Positions 11,766 to 25,460 of a stretch of 64,000 nucleotides of DNA are shown piece by piece (position 1 is the stretch's first letter; each line of letters begins with the position of its first letter). The DNA comes from Acanthosoma haemorrhoidale (taxonomy: Eukaryota > Arthropoda > Insecta > Hemiptera > Acanthosomatidae). The position numbers and the translations under genes are program-made. Where the stretch lies: assembly GCA_930367205.1 (NCBI GenBank), contig OV884011.1:90691474-90755473 (forward strand), written 5' to 3'. Under the pieces are notes generated by a model that was given only the letters and a program-made list of their open reading frames with translations, was not told the origin of the DNA and ran no database searches.

Positions 11766-12271
11766 TTGAAAAAAGTATATATTCAGAATTTTCAATTGCT
11801 ATTTTTTTCTCAGTCAGTTATGAAAGATTTCCATAGAAGTTTGAGAAGGGTCCCAGCTGAGGCCAATGATGCGCAACTGGTACATCTGCCTCTGGCACGA
11901 GCTAAAGACGTTTCTAAGGCCCTCAACGGGGCATTAGGGACGCGGTTGAGTGTCAAGACTGAAGGGATCAATCGTTCGGAAGGATGATCCGAAGGACATG
12001 CCGAGGGTGGAAGAAAACAAGATTAGGTATCCCTTGACCTTACGGTGGGTTACTGGGGTAAGGTCATTGTGCTCTCGTGAGGGGAGGAAATCTGTTTATC
12101 TGTAATCCACGAGTCTGCACGACATTGGGGAACACCCGGCGGATTTTTTTACGCACCCGAAACATCTGCGTAGGAGAGTCCGTTACCTCATCCCAGGACA
12201 ATGGTGTTTCTTTGAATAACCCTTTGGCCAGAGGCACGCGTCATACAGCTGAAGTCAGACCTTTACAATGA
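11766..12271 (+). other. Unrecognised patch with protein-like reading frames
   Basis: Base composition is more balanced than the surroundings. A frame at 11766-11987 reads a charged peptide (SLRRVPAEANDAQLVHLPLARA) and, after a stop and a shift, another runs at 12077-12271. I do not recognise either. The sudden change of composition and the broken frames fit an old mobile-element fragment better than a host exon. Confidence 0.25.
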
Positions 12272-13642
12272 TTGGGTCGAGGTAGCCTAGATATCGTATG
12301 GCACCATAAAAATAAAATAAGTCCTTCCAAAAGACTTGCAATTCCACAAAAAAAGTGCGAAAGCAAAGATATTATTACTTTATAGATTATTTTCTTCAAA
12401 TTCAATGAGCATGGTATATGGGTACTGGGGAAGACATCAGATAGATAATATCAAACATTCAAGACCATCACATGCATGAGTGCAAAAATAGCCACAAGCT
12501 TGCCGTTATGGCCGAGGCGCTAAATATGCAGCTCTTGATTAGAAGCTTTAATATGTACAGTCCGAAATTTGTCTAGACTCTTTAAAACACCCACGGAAAA
12601 CAGACAAAAGCAATATATTACGTATTTTTACCGTTAGTATTAGAAGAAGACATACAGGACCCAGGAAAGGCAATCGTCTTGTGTCTGTTTGAAAGGAGAA
12701 CGTTTAACATATATTTGACGATATAATATACACGCTTATAATGTAAATTACACACTTGGTGTTTATATTTAAGAAGGATATCTAATAGTACACTTCGAAA
12801 AGTGATTTTAACGGGTGGAGAGGATGGGTGTGTTCCTTTTACTTTTTTTATATATGAATCTCCCTTTAAATATAATGGAATTATCTGAAATAAGTTCTTT
12901 TTTTTTTTTGTGCGTTGATAAATTACAGAATTATTGTCGGAACATAACATTTTATTTAATTAAATAACAAGCTTTTAACAGTATTCACTATTCGGCATTT
13001 GTAGCTAACGCACATCGTGAAATCATGTTATTTTTGTTCATCTTACAGGCTAGTAACTTCAAGTTTGTTTTCATCTTTACATTATTGTACAGAACTTTTC
13101 GTTATTGTGGTAAAATTGCAATCTACCTTATTGGGCAATAATTAATTGTTATCATTAATACCATATCTACAATTTTCATTCACTCGCTCATTCATATAGT
13201 ATTTACAAACAGTTTTCTTTACAAATGAGTATAAACAAAACTAAAACTTTTATAATAATCACTAAATAGTTTTTCTTCCAATAAGAAGATTGGTTGCTAT
13301 TGCCAACTTATAAAAATATTAATGTTAACCGCTGTGTGTAATATTTGGGCCAGCTGTATTGGAACACACCTTAAAAAAATATATACGTAATATGTATTAT
13401 ATATCAAATGTTAGAAGTAAAAATAATAATTTCCTTAATACGTGTGGAGTATTAATAATTATTTAATAGATCGCTCCTTTTATGCGAAAACAAATCAAAA
13501 CTCAATCTACTACATATAAAATGGATATCTGTATTGAGAAATGGATTAATTATTTTCTAAGAAAAAAGTCACTAGACTTTTGACACGTTTGATATTTCAT
13601 TTGCTTTACTATAACATAAAGTAGATGAGCAAAATCAGAAAA
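12272..13642. other. Gene-free DNA; weak tRNA-like A-box near 12502
   Basis: AT-rich. At about 12502-12522 the sequence GCCGTTATGGCCGAGGCGCTA resembles the 5' half of a tRNA-Leu or tRNA-Ser (TGGCCGAG A-box). No anticodon arm or B-box follows, so at most it is a SINE remnant. Confidence 0.3.
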
Positions 13643-13742
13643 TTACATTGCATAGAGGAATAGTTGTTGGATCTGTAAGAATAGTTGATTTTTCCCTTGG
13701 TTGGCTTTATGTTTTCCCCGCTGTGAAGGGAGAAAGGCAGAC
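13643..13742. repeat. 100-bp direct repeat, copy 1
   Basis: Identical over 100 bases to 14166-14265; the flanks are unrelated. On the minus strand both copies hold an acceptor-like pyrimidine tract ending CTTCACAG. They share an open frame containing SGENIKPTKGKINYSYRSNN. Confidence 0.85.
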
Positions 13743-14165
13743 GGAAAGTAGGTGTTGTCCCCGCGGCCGCCAATAACTTGTACTTAATTTGTGAACACTT
13801 GCCGTCGCCGGACCACATCTTACTGCTCCGCATTACCAATGAACTAACCTTTAATGAAGGCAACACAGCCTAATGTGGCATATTTACCCTTCCTCTACCG
13901 GGGACAATAGCACTTTCTTCTGGGCCCACAGGGTTGAAGTGGGCTTTTGCTTCTGTGGTTAATGTACATAATTTCTTCGGGACAAATGTGAATTACCGGC
14001 GTTTGGTTCAATAGTTACTGGCGATTCATCTCTTAAATAAATTATTATGACTAAGCGATTTCTTGTAATCTATTTTAGTATAGACGACTTGCTGAGCTGA
14101 AAGTGACGGTAGACGCTTGTAATAAAATAACCTTCACACCATTTATAGCTATCTATATTGCGTGC

Positions 14166-14265
14166 TTACATTGCATAGAGGAATAGTTGTTGGATCTGTA
14201 AGAATAGTTGATTTTTCCCTTGGTTGGCTTTATGTTTTCCCCGCTGTGAAGGGAGAAAGGCAGAC
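14166..14265. repeat. 100-bp direct repeat, copy 2
   Basis: Exact second copy of 13643-13742, offset 523 bases. In this copy the minus-strand sequence just past the repeat reads GTAAGC, a fair splice-donor match; copy 1 has GTAATT there. A recently duplicated exon is possible but unproven. Confidence 0.85.
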
Positions 14266-17200
14266 AAAGATAACCCGGCCTTGTTGTCCTACCAAGTCTG
14301 AGAAAGAAACTTAAAAACAAAAGCATATACTGTGCTACACACATTTGTTTAGACTAATGTAGCTATTTATTATTTGAATGTGGATCCAAGCATCCTGAAA
14401 ACCCTACCCATTCTCACTTGTTGAACTATTATAAATGAAACCACTTGTTAAAATTCTTTTTATTTGAATGTGTTTCTTTTGACCGTATTCATAGAAAAAA
14501 GGGATAATTGTACTTCCAAGATGTGAAAAAAATCCTTCATTTTGTATTTGTAATATTTAAAGGTAAACCAAATATTAACGTGCAAGTAAATATGCAATAG
14601 GCATATCCTTTAAAGTTTGATCTTGCTTTATACAGAAGTATTAATAAAATTCACCAAAAAGTTAAAATTTTAAATAAAAAGCTTATCCTTCAAATAGACT
14701 GATGTGGTCAGTAGTATACTCACCAATAGCTCGAAAGGTTGTTTTTTTCCTGTGTTAAATGATGGCTGTTATTTTTCATGTAAACTCCGCTTGCCAACAC
14801 CCTACAAATGTTGATGCTCGTGAGTTTACGGACAGGTATTACGTGCGAATGACTTGAGGAGGATCAACAGTTCGTAAAATAAAAATATGATTAGCTATCC
14901 TATCTAGTTGATTCCGGCTACCAAAAAGAAATTGAAGGGGAACTATGAGCTGCTCAGGCAAAGGTGCGTTATTGCAGATGTTCACAGCTTAAATGCACAA
15001 GCGAGCAAACGAATACAGTTTCCAACTACCTATTTTGAAATGATGAATACGAAACGGTTACGGTAAAGCAAGTATAGGTTTCCAACAACAGTTGGCGTGA
15101 CCCATTTATGAATATGTATTTAAAAAAAACCTTTGAAAAAAGAGCAGCATGTTACCCGCAGCCATTCGGTCAAATAAAACGCTGATTCCCCACCTTACAG
15201 TACGTTATATTGAGTAAAATTATAAAAAAACAATTGTTACATGGTTAACCCTACGCCATAACCTCACTAAGAGCAGGAAACAAATAGACTGTATAAGCCA
15301 ACAGCACCATCAGCTGATTTTTATGTCTGAACACGTTTGTACCCTGTGACACCGGTTACTCGTCCATGAAGGATCATTGCAAATATAGGGAGATAATATG
15401 CGCACTATAAATACGCAAAGAAGGAAATACTTACACGTCTACCTTATGCTTTACTTTTTAGCACTACCTCGTACTCGGCATGATATCCTTCACGTCAATT
15501 ACCCAATGTTGTTTATTTGTCAGGTTTCGTTTCTATTTCTTGTAAATAATCACATAAATTTAGAAAGGGACTCTTATACGATGTAGAGGCTGGCATTTCT
15601 TCTTTATCATATGACTTTTCTAGTTTCAAATGTAGCCCCCCTCCCGAAACTGCGAGTGATTGCTTGCAGGATAGCCTGCCTTATCTGTTGTTAATGAAAG
15701 TACACAAGGCGTAAAAAACAAATATGAAGTGAAAAAAATGTATATATAACCAACCAGAATGTCTAGTATATTTTACCCTTTATATTCCGTCTTCTTTACA
15801 ACTTTTACCACTTCACATTTTGTCTTCTTCGACACATTTTCTAGTAATTTATTTACTCCACACAAATTGAATATTGTACGAGGGATGGATAAGTACGATG
15901 TGTACTGAGCAACTCGCTATAATTAAGCAGCCCCACAAAGTAATATGTAACTTATTACAAAAAAGTAGTTCTCTCTTTGGTTTAAGCGTAAATAAATTTT
16001 CTTAATGAATTGAATGTTTTTTGGATTGTGTATCAGTCGTTTGCTAGACACTGTATATTATATTTTTCTTTTCGTTTATCGCAAGATTTGTTTAAAACTT
16101 ATCTTGTTCTAACCCTTTATTTTTTGTCTTGGTTGGTTAAACTTGGTGTGACATCCAAGCTTTTTTCCATTTTATTAGTCGCGTCCTTAATTACCTCGAG
16201 AACCGTTGATCGTGAACTTTTATTAAATAATAATTCCAGATGGTTATATACTTCATAGATCTGGGGATCTTCAGGACCTCAGTTATTGTATATTAGTATT
16301 TCAGATTTATATTGAACGGCAGAAGCACAGCACAATACGGTTATATTTGAACATTTTATGGTTAAAAGTCATCTGCCCATAACATTGGTTGAAAATTTCA
16401 CGTACATGTATGAGTACCAAATATTATTTATTTTTTATAATCTTTGTATTTTGTGAAACGGTGGTTTCTTCCGGCTTATCGAATGGTAAAGATTAAAGTT
16501 CGAACACCTATTAAATTCCCTCCATATTCTGGAACTTCCTCAAACTGAAACACTTATTATGAGCAATTTTATTTCACTAGCCCCCGCTTCATCTCCTACA
16601 TTTCATTAGCTATTCTGTTTCTTTACAGGTCAGATAGTTACTCAGTTTGTTAACCACGTGTCAAGGTAATTTAAAGATTATACTTTAAATTAATTTATTT
16701 TTATACTTTTATTCTTATATTTAAATATTATAAACTTGAAACCATTGCCGTACCAAAACTTGGAAAGATGAAATAAAACTATTACTTTTCAGATAACAGT
16801 ATAGAATCTAGCAGTTGTGTTAAGACAAAACGAAATTAATGCTATGAATAAATAAAAATAATACTAAACATTATCCTAAGCGAACACAGTTTTTTACGGC
16901 AGGTATTCACCAAGGGGAAGTTCCACCGCAGGTTGCCAGGAAATAACGATGCGCGGTTCCTTACGACCTACATCGGGAATTCCTTAAATGGTCGCTGAGC
17001 CTGGGCCGAAATAATTTAGCCTGCTAACAACAAGTATAGATGTTATCGTGTCTAATTATCGTGACTTGTTGAGTGTCATCGGTGCGGTAGGTAAGCGGGC
17101 AGGTGTGGGAGTTCCGGCCCGTGGGACAAAACAAAAAACCCTACCAGGAGTAGAATGGGGCCGAAATATATCAGGAAAATTTAGAGGTTTGAGATAATCG

Positions 17201-18538
17201 GCTTAATGAGTAGATGAAGCTTTCTTAGCCTCCGGGTTTTTGTAGACTTTTTTATTCCCCTTTTATTTTAATAATACTTTCTTTTTTTTCCTTCTGATAG
17301 AGGCTACTTAAGTTATATCGGTCGTTTTTAAGGAAGCCTTTAAGCCCTGAAACGATCTGAATTCAGTTAGTGAGAGTGTATGCATTTGTCTCACATACCG
17401 ATGTTAATTACATAAATGGATATAATGAAAACTTTTACGCCTTATCAGGGTCGTTTTAAGTAGAAATGCTGGTTTATTAAAGATTCGAAGTAATCACTCT
17501 TTTACTAATGCTTTCATCGGCTATTAATAAATATAGGCGATATTAATCTTTATAAGGCTATATTTGATTTAAATATATATATCTACAATTATTAGTGTCA
17601 AATCGATTTATGTATTTGATACAATTTTCAGGCGCTTCGACAAATTTGGTTATCTGTCTTCCCATAAAATAAAAACCTTCCCCCAACCTTTTCACCCCCC
17701 CCCCCCAACTCTTATCTCTTACTTCAGCTAAGTGATAGATAGTAATATGAACAAGTGATCTACAAAAATATATGCAAGGCATAGTAGAACGAATTAGCGG
17801 GGTACCGTCAAATGAAGATAATCCTATCCGCGCTACTAAATATCAACTCAAACCATTAACTCGCCCAGAGGGAGCAATGCAACCTGACAGAACCCGGAAA
17901 GAGTTTAAGTACTTATTCAACCCCTCAGATCTACGAATTCCATTTCAAAGGGTGAGCTCGTAAACTATTGCTTTTAACAGACAGAGAAATGTTTGAAAAA
18001 TCGACAGAAATAATTTAAGATTTAAATAAAATATAATATGCCTTTTAAACTAGAATAAGAAGAACTCATAAACAAATTCCAAATCTTGAAAACAATTAAA
18101 TCATTCCAGGAATGAGAAAGAAAACAAATAGACAATTCATTGAAAATTATTGGCTGTTTCCAACGCAAAGATCTTAATATTTTTTTAGATAAATCTGAAT
18201 GGTCTCATATGCAGTGGATCAATAAGCAATCACATGCGAACCAAGAATCTGACAACGTAGTTTGTGGCTTATTTGTACTTGATGTTTCAGACATAGTTTG
18301 GTCTCAACTTAGGAGAGCTTGGAGAGGTTGTTTACAACCACAACAAAGCACTTCCCATTCTTAAAACAATTGGTGTTTATGCGCGAGAAAAAAACACCTA
18401 TTACACATGGATAGATAAATAAAAATAAGGATAAGTAAGGACTTGTACTTTCATGACTACCTAACTATTATCACACATATATTAGATATAGATGGATCAT
18501 GTAGTTCAAACAAAAGTATTAATAACAAATTTTTTGTG
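14266..18538. other. Gene-free AT-rich DNA
   Basis: No feature recognised. A patch at 16880-17160 is less AT-rich but has no readable product. A C12 run occurs at 17695-17706. A 63-codon plus-strand frame at 17772-17963 is hydrophilic and unrecognised. Confidence 0.45.
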
Positions 18539-18540
18539 TA

Positions 18541-19792
18541 CGAGGGAGATCTGAAAAGATCCGACCACAACATGAAGATAGGAGCAGTCATAAATAAAAG
18601 CTAGTAAATTTCGTTGATCATCTGTTGACTGTCACTCACCAAAGTTTCAGCCATTTTGGACGCACAGTTGATGTGAGTGTTTTTATGAAAATGGACAAAA
18701 TCTAGTATCGAGCTGTCATTAAATATTTGTTTTTGAAAGGCAATACGCCTACGCAAATCAAAGATGAGTTGGATTCTGTGTATAGGGACTCTGCACCATC
18801 ATTTATCATAGTGAAATTTTGGGCAGCTGAATTTAAACGTGGTCGTAAGAGCTTGGGAGACGATGGACGTTCGGGACGTCCAAAAACTGCAACTACCGAC
18901 GAAAACATCGCCAAAGTTCACCAAATGGTGCTAGACGACCGCCGAATTAAAGTGAGAGAGATAGCAGAGGTTATGAACATGTCAAAAGAACGTGTTTGTC
19001 ACATATTAAATCAACATTTAGAGATGAGAAAGCTGTCCGCGCGTTGGGTGTCGCGTTTGCTCACGTTAGACCAAAAACGTGTTCGAATGAACATTTCCAA
19101 CGCTCTGTTGGCGCAGTTTAGGCGCAATAAATCCGAGTTTTGGCGCCGATTAATTACTGTGGATGAAATTTGGATACACCATTATATACGCCCGAAACAA
19201 AAATACTGTCCAAACAGTGGACTGCAAAGGGGGAACCGGATCCAAAAAAAGCAAAAACTGTTTTTTCGGCTGGGAAAGTGATGGCGACTGTTTTTTGGGA
19301 TAGTCATGGAGTTATTTTAATCGATTATCTTCAAAGAGGAAAAACCATTACAGGAGCATACTACGCATCATTACTTGACAAGCTGAAGGCAGAACTTGCG
19401 GAAAAACGGCCACATTTACAGAAAAAGAAAATCCTGTTTTACCAACACAACGCACCGTCTCACACCTCAGCGGTTGCCATGGCGAAAATCCATGAATTAC
19501 GGTTTAAACTGCTTGACCATCCGCTTTACTCACCAGATCTAGCCCCAAGCGACTTCTTTTCGTTCCCTCATCTAAACATTGCGCTCGGAGGACAGAGATT
19601 TTTGTCAAATGAAGAGGCAATCACCTTCGTGAACGATTATTTTGCAGAGAAAAACACCGAGTACTATTTGGACGGGCTACAGAGATGGGAGCATCGCTGG
19701 GAGAAGTGTGTAGAATTACAAGGAGACTATGTTGAAAAATAAAAAATAAATTTCTGAAAAATACGTCTTGTATCTTTGTTAGTCCACCCTTG
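18541..19792 (+). mobile_element. Mariner transposon, inactive
   Basis: A 1252-bp DNA transposon of standard mariner size, flanked by TA on both sides (18539-18540 and 19793-19794). The left end (CGAGGGAGATCTGAAAAGAT) and the reverse complement of the right end (CAAGGGTGGACTAACAAAGA) form imperfect terminal inverted repeats. It contains one transposase gene with several disabling changes. A deletion derivative of a close relative lies at 47227-47319. Confidence 0.9.
18685..19742 (+). pseudogene. Mariner transposase, broken
   Basis: DD34D transposase that cuts and pastes its own element. The likely start is ATG 18685, with TAG in frame at 18703-18705. The paired helix-turn-helix DNA-binding region follows (WAAEFKRGRKSLGDDGRSGR, then VREIAEVMNMSKERVCHILN). 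The first catalytic Asp is in TVDE (19162-19164). A 2-base insertion near 19185-19189 shifts the frame. The second catalytic residue is His (CAC 19446-19448, in YQHNAPSHTS) where the family has Asp. The third Asp (19551-19553, PSDFF) sits at exactly the DD34D distance. The protein ends GDYVEK. The length fits a full mariner transposase (about 350 codons). Dead by three independent changes. Confidence 0.9.
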
Positions 19793-19794
19793 TA

Positions 19795-20619
19795 TTAGCT
19801 TGATAAGCTACTTTGTAACTGAAGTAGCACCTTTTATATCTTTATTTTGACCAATCAAAAATCAAAGAACACGTTCGACGGCGGAGCTAGAGACTATTGA
19901 CGTGACATTAGCAAATAACTCCATGATCGGACAAAATTCTAGACTTAACCTAAAGCTAGTAATTTTACCATATATACCAACATCACCTTGACGATATACA
20001 TATACGGTGTGTATTTATCAACTGACGGACTAAAAAATATATAATACTAATAAACAAAGCTGAATGGGACAAATTTATACGCAACTTAACATTAGCAGCT
20101 AGAAGAATTATCCTTTTATTCAGAAATCACAGACAACTTACCTTTCAAAGTATTACATACCAACGAACGCATCAGATACCAACTACAATAAATTAGAGAA
20201 AGAAAAGTATGCTACAAACTAACTACTAAGAATGTAACAGGTTGCTTGAACAAGGGGTAGGAGAAGAAATTTAATTGCAAGTAACTGCCCTTTGGTGCAA
20301 ACGGAACTAACAAAATTAAGAAAACATACGATCAAATTAAAAAGCCTCGGTCAGCGAACAAAAAGGACGAATGAAACGCTTAGCGGAGAACAAGAACTGC
20401 CCTATTATTTGAACAGCTGTGCAAAGGAATATGAAACGTGACACACTTATATACTATTACATCCTGGTGCCAAACGCGTACACACTTATGCACCAAATTC
20501 ACCCAATGTCTTAGGACAAGAAGGAGGGAGATATAAATAGGAAGAGAGGAAGGGAAAATATTTTATGTAGCCAATAAATTAAATAAAAATAATGAAAAAT
20601 TGTTGAGAGCTAAAAAAAA
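19795..20619. other. Gene-free AT-rich DNA
   Basis: Nothing recognised between the mariner and the LTR. Confidence 0.5.
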
Positions 20620-21568
20620 TGTATAGCGACCGCTAACTGCTTAAGATAAATCACCCTTTACTCTATTGTATATATATTGTAAATTGGTTAAAATATGTTG
20701 TAAATTAATTTAAACAAATGTAAATAATATTACCATATCCGTGTATCCATAATAAGTCCATATCAGTGTAAATATTGTAAACAATAAAAGATGCAGCTAC
20801 AAAAAACTAGTTCAGAGGCCCCTGCCGAGGGTGTCAGGTAGCTCCCTTTCTTGGTCGAGAACATTCAAACGTTACCCAATCCTGCAATTTGATTAGTCAG
20901 AATAAAACCTCGCCCTATTGGATGAACGCGATTGGCCAGAATAAAACCCCAGCCCTTTGGCTACTTGGGGCTATATATACCTATATGGGCCTAGTTTTAG
21001 GTGATAAGTCATTCTAACTACGGTGCTCTGGACTGGCACTTGTAGCTGCACTGATGTTTCTAGACTTGGCCTTCTCAGTCATGAAAACCTCTGCATCTCT
21101 CTTTCCTAACCTCGCTATGTTTTAGGTCCGGCCTTGTCAGACCCCACGCATTCCTAGTGGGATTCTCTGCCTTTGTCTCGCTAAACCTAGCAGCTCCTTG
21201 AAAGAGATTTCTTACTTGCGGACGACGGTCACCTGGGGCCCTAGGAACTTTACCTAGTAGTGTCTCCCCTATTGATCCAGACTGCCTCTCTCCGGTTCAC
21301 ACTCGCCTTTGGGATCCGAACGGTTTTCGCCTACCCTCAGATACCAAAAGTGAATTCGTGGTCATTCCAAGACCACATAAAGTACCTACCCTATACCGCT
21401 TTTCCTGAACATAGTGCTCTGTCGGGGCACATACCTGTCAGATAGTACAGTAGTAAGACCCGTCATGAAGCAATTGTCCAGGTCATAGCCTAATCAACCC
21501 TCACTTCCTCACTAGGGCTAGGGTAACTAGGCACCCCCTCGTGACGAACCGACAAGGGACGCTCTACA
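20620..21568 (+). repeat. Solo LTR of gypsy-type family A
   Basis: About 949 bp from TGTATAGCGACC to GCTCTACA, matching the reverse complement of 5255-6498 in the same order. It has a TATA box (GGGGCTATATATACC near 20970) followed by a less AT-rich transcribed part with the shared block TTCCTAGTGGGATTCTCTGC near 21150. No primer-binding site, gag or pol adjoins it on either side, so it is a solo LTR. I could not find a matching target duplication. Confidence 0.65.
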
Positions 21569-24500
21569 GAATTATATAGGTTTATAATATTATAAATAAC
21601 AAGATGAATAGTATACATCTATAAGTTCTTTGTGGATACTCCTTGGGAATCTTCTAGTCTAGCTAACATATTACAAACCATGTTACTTAGGCTATTATAC
21701 TAATATTACATAAGTTTAAAGTCTCTACAAAATATTCTTGGTTTACATTCAGATATCCTCAGGTGTCCAGAATCCATACATTTTTATTCAGATATCCTCA
21801 GGTTTAAAATTCAAACGAATCGAATAAAAAAACGATTAAATTTAAATGCATACAAAACAATTACATACAAGAAAAAGTTAAAATAGTAAAATGGGCTACC
21901 CAATTTTGTGTATTAATATAAAAGAATTAAGTCACTTTCATTACGAGGTGTGCTCTTTTATTCCTTGGATTGTTGCCAATTTTACTGTTCATTATTTTAA
22001 TTGTTTTGTAAGTATGTAAATTGGAATTCGTTAACGGTTTGCACCGCTACAACCCTAGCAACTTCATTACTTGCACGATTAGCAGTAGCAACATTCAAAG
22101 CAGCCTCCCAGTGTGGTCCTCTCATGACTAAAGTATTGCAGCTTGCTATCGATTCAGGGACACTACTTATAATTTTGTAGATAAAGATGTTTGTCACTGC
22201 AATGTTAACTTTTTTTATAGAATGAGACACTTTTAATTGTTAGAGCTACCGCCCTATTCTACACGATAAAAAGATGTACTATTATTAGACAAAAAACAAT
22301 GTATAATAGACAATGCTAATTATTGACTAATTACTTGAGGAAGTAGTGGACAAATAAAGGAAGACCATAATAAAACACAGATTATTTAATATAATTATAT
22401 TGTATGATTATTTGTAATCTCTCTAAATTCAGTTATAATTTACTTAATTGTTTGTTTGTTTCTATTGTGTGTAAATTATTTGTTTTCGTTCAACAACATT
22501 AATATAATTAGCATTACAAGATGAAAAACCAAATGTGTCTAATCCTTAACTATTATTGTATACTACCGAATACTTAATAGCTGTTATATCCCATTATAAA
22601 AGATGCCGAAAAAATGTTGCACCATCAGCACATTTAAACAAACAAAAAAATTTGAAACTTCTTTTTTTTTCATAAAAATGTTAAATGGTTATTAATTAGG
22701 TATATGTTTTTATGCTAGTACAAGATTGTATCTATAAGTTCTACCCCGAATGTTTTTTTGGGGCTAGAATGCATTATTATCTTTTTATTAGACAGTAGTA
22801 ATTATGAGTAATTAAAGACAAAATTGTTATTTTACAATAAAAGTTATATATGTGTAAGTTTCGAATTCAGAAACTTAAAGGAGGTGGAGGTTCTCAGGTT
22901 ATAAATCGAACACTTGCAGATGCAGTTTAGAACTGTAATATTAAACATATGTACACATTAGCTAGCGCTACAAATATTACAATAAACAAATAAAACTTAT
23001 AACTAACCTGAATCAATACAATTGTCGATAATATGTGTTGACCATTGTCTTAACAAGAGTACCCATATTCAGGAGGTTACAACTCGGAGCGTCATTCGAT
23101 CCTCGCGTGCTCTGTAGGGACCTCTAGCATATCTGCCGAAGTTTAGCGGTAACGTTCAAACTTACATACGTATACTATAGGAGAATCTGAGAAAATTCGA
23201 AAAAAATTAATAGCAATTATTATTCCATGATCTAACACTATCGTATCTTTGTAACATGTACTTATGAAATGCTTGATCTGTATAGTATGATGAAAAAGGC
23301 TGAGGAACGAAGGCTTTCTTATCCATCCATCGCCGAGGTTTATGGAACCATCATTGCTGTGAGGTAAATGGTAGACTAGCTCTTAACGCAACAGTTATTG
23401 TGGCCGTGACAGTGGGTAGCGCAGCGTGAAGCGTAGCAATATTTATATGTGTGGCCACTAACTCGCCCATAGAAGAGAACCTAATGGTCTCGAAATACGA
23501 GTCGTGGGACCACCTCGTCACCATCAGTGTACCCCGGAGGATGGGCTGTCATTGTTCTGTTCACGTCTGGAGTGCGGAGCCACACACATCACGCACTTCA
23601 GTCAGTCCACGTGACACCCTGCTGAATGTAGTGATTGAAACCCTCATGGAAAATAAATACTGTTTAGGATGGAATATGTTACTTTAATAAGGAATAATAA
23701 TTTTTAATAGTTTCATCATCAAAATTTAAATAGTATTTAAATCTAGTCACCTTCGCGATACAATTCTGAATCGTGTTTTGGCAACCTATAATGTAACCAA
23801 GTTCACTAATCTCAAAATAAGCATTTTAAAGGACAATTTCGAACCAAGTAACCAAGCGCCCTCTGTTGGTAAGAGCCATAACCTCTCGACCACATCAAGT
23901 GCTCCCTAGCACAAAGATTAAACAAACTAGGGCCGAATTGACTAAGTATTTATACTTAAATACTGCATATTATAACCTAAATACAAATTATATTACTAAG
24001 GTAAACATATTTATGAACAAACACATTATAAAATATTCATGTTCATCGTTAATGGTCCAAACTGTACAACGTGATGCAAGCGTGGTATGGACCATCTGTT
24101 AAACTATGTCTGAAATAACACTCGTCTGTTTGTGTTATTTTTACTTATACTCTAATGCAACAATAACCATAACCTTAAACAAAGCATTAATTTACTACTC
24201 ATATTCTAAGTAAAAAAATAAAAGACAAAATTCATGTACTAAGATTATGACAACCATAGTGTGACAAACATCGATACATTTACCTTAATAAATAACTTCC
24301 CTTGCAGGGATTATGTAACCCAACATTTTACAATCTAGAATCCTGAGAGCTGCAAGCTCAGATCTTACATTCTTATCTTCTTACCTTTTTTCCACGATAG
24401 TGCTTAGGTATTTTGTTGGTTTAAGTTAACGAAATTTTTTTTTCTTTCTGAACCTTTTCATTTTGAGTTACAATATTCAAAATCTGTAAGGAACTGCCAC

Positions 24501-25460
24501 TTCTTATATTTTCTTATGCAACATTTATACAGCATATGAAGTTATCCAACTGATTAACCTATTTAATGCATTTATCTAATTATAAGCATTTTGAAATTTG
24601 ATAGGGCTATGAAAAGATTATAACTCAGGAAAGATTATAACTAACTTCAGTACAGCCTATGGTCATCGATGCGGGAAGGGTTGTTGAGTAATGGTGTTCA
24701 ACACATGGTTTGTGAGGTGATACAATCAGTCAAAAAACTTCGTCGGGACACTAAGCAACGGGTGCGGGTCTAAAGGTTTACGAAAGAGGTACTAGGAAGC
24801 TCATAACAAAGTACATTGTTGTTGACTGTTCAGCCGCTCATCCCCCGAAGAAACAAAGTTGCTTAGACATATATTGGTGTATGGAATTATATATAATATA
24901 GCAAACATGTGTCCACATTGCACTGACATTATTAAAAAGTTATGCGTCCTTCATCTACATTTTGAATACCAGGGTGTTGTTTAAAATATTTTATACGAAT
25001 TGAGGCAACACATTTGAAATTCGTACTTAAATTTTATAAACTAAATTGGCCACGCACCAAAATCCTGAACGTATACTGTTCTAAAAATATGCTATGTTCA
25101 GTACTATTATTAATGGAAGTCTAAATGCAGCTACGCTGCAGTACAATATGCACAAGCACCAAATTTTAGATAGTAGATTATAATTATTCTAGTTTCTATT
25201 ATATTTAAAAAGATCGTAAAGGTATTTTTAAACATATAAAATAGATGATGTATTACTGATCTTTCCCTTTTTTTAACGTGGCTCGATAAGAGGGGCCATC
25301 ACTTCGGCTACTCCATATACTATGTGGAGTGAAGCTTGTCAAGACATTCTCATTACCCACCTCAACATGGTCTGGGCGAACTATAATCTTCAACATTTTA
25401 TGAAAAGCGAAACCCAGAATAATGAAGCTTTTCATATTCAGTAACAAGGATGTTTAGAAA
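21569..25460. other. Gene-free AT-rich DNA
   Basis: No confident gene. The 16-mer TTCAGATATCCTCAGG occurs twice near 21750 and 21788. A minus-strand frame at 21997-22230 is listed separately. A patch at 23400-23650 has a 78-codon frame without recognisable content. Confidence 0.4.
21997..22230 (-). CDS. Hypothetical short frame, unrecognised
   Basis: A 77-codon minus-strand frame whose middle part is protein-like in composition (MRGPHWEAALNVATANRAS, then NEVARVVAVQTVNEFQF) inside otherwise stop-rich AT-rich DNA. I do not recognise a family. It has no signal peptide, cysteine pattern or catalytic motif. It could be an old mobile-element fragment, a small exon or chance; the evidence is only composition and the short open run. 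Confidence 0.2.
   Translation of the reverse strand: MSHSIKKVNIAVTNIFIYKIISSVPESIASCNTLVMRGPHWEAALNVATANRASNEVARVVAVQTVNEFQFTYLQNN

Noticed and set aside
20615..21575. Target-site duplication of the solo LTR
   Set aside because: Flanking bases (A-run on the left, GAATT on the right) do not match.
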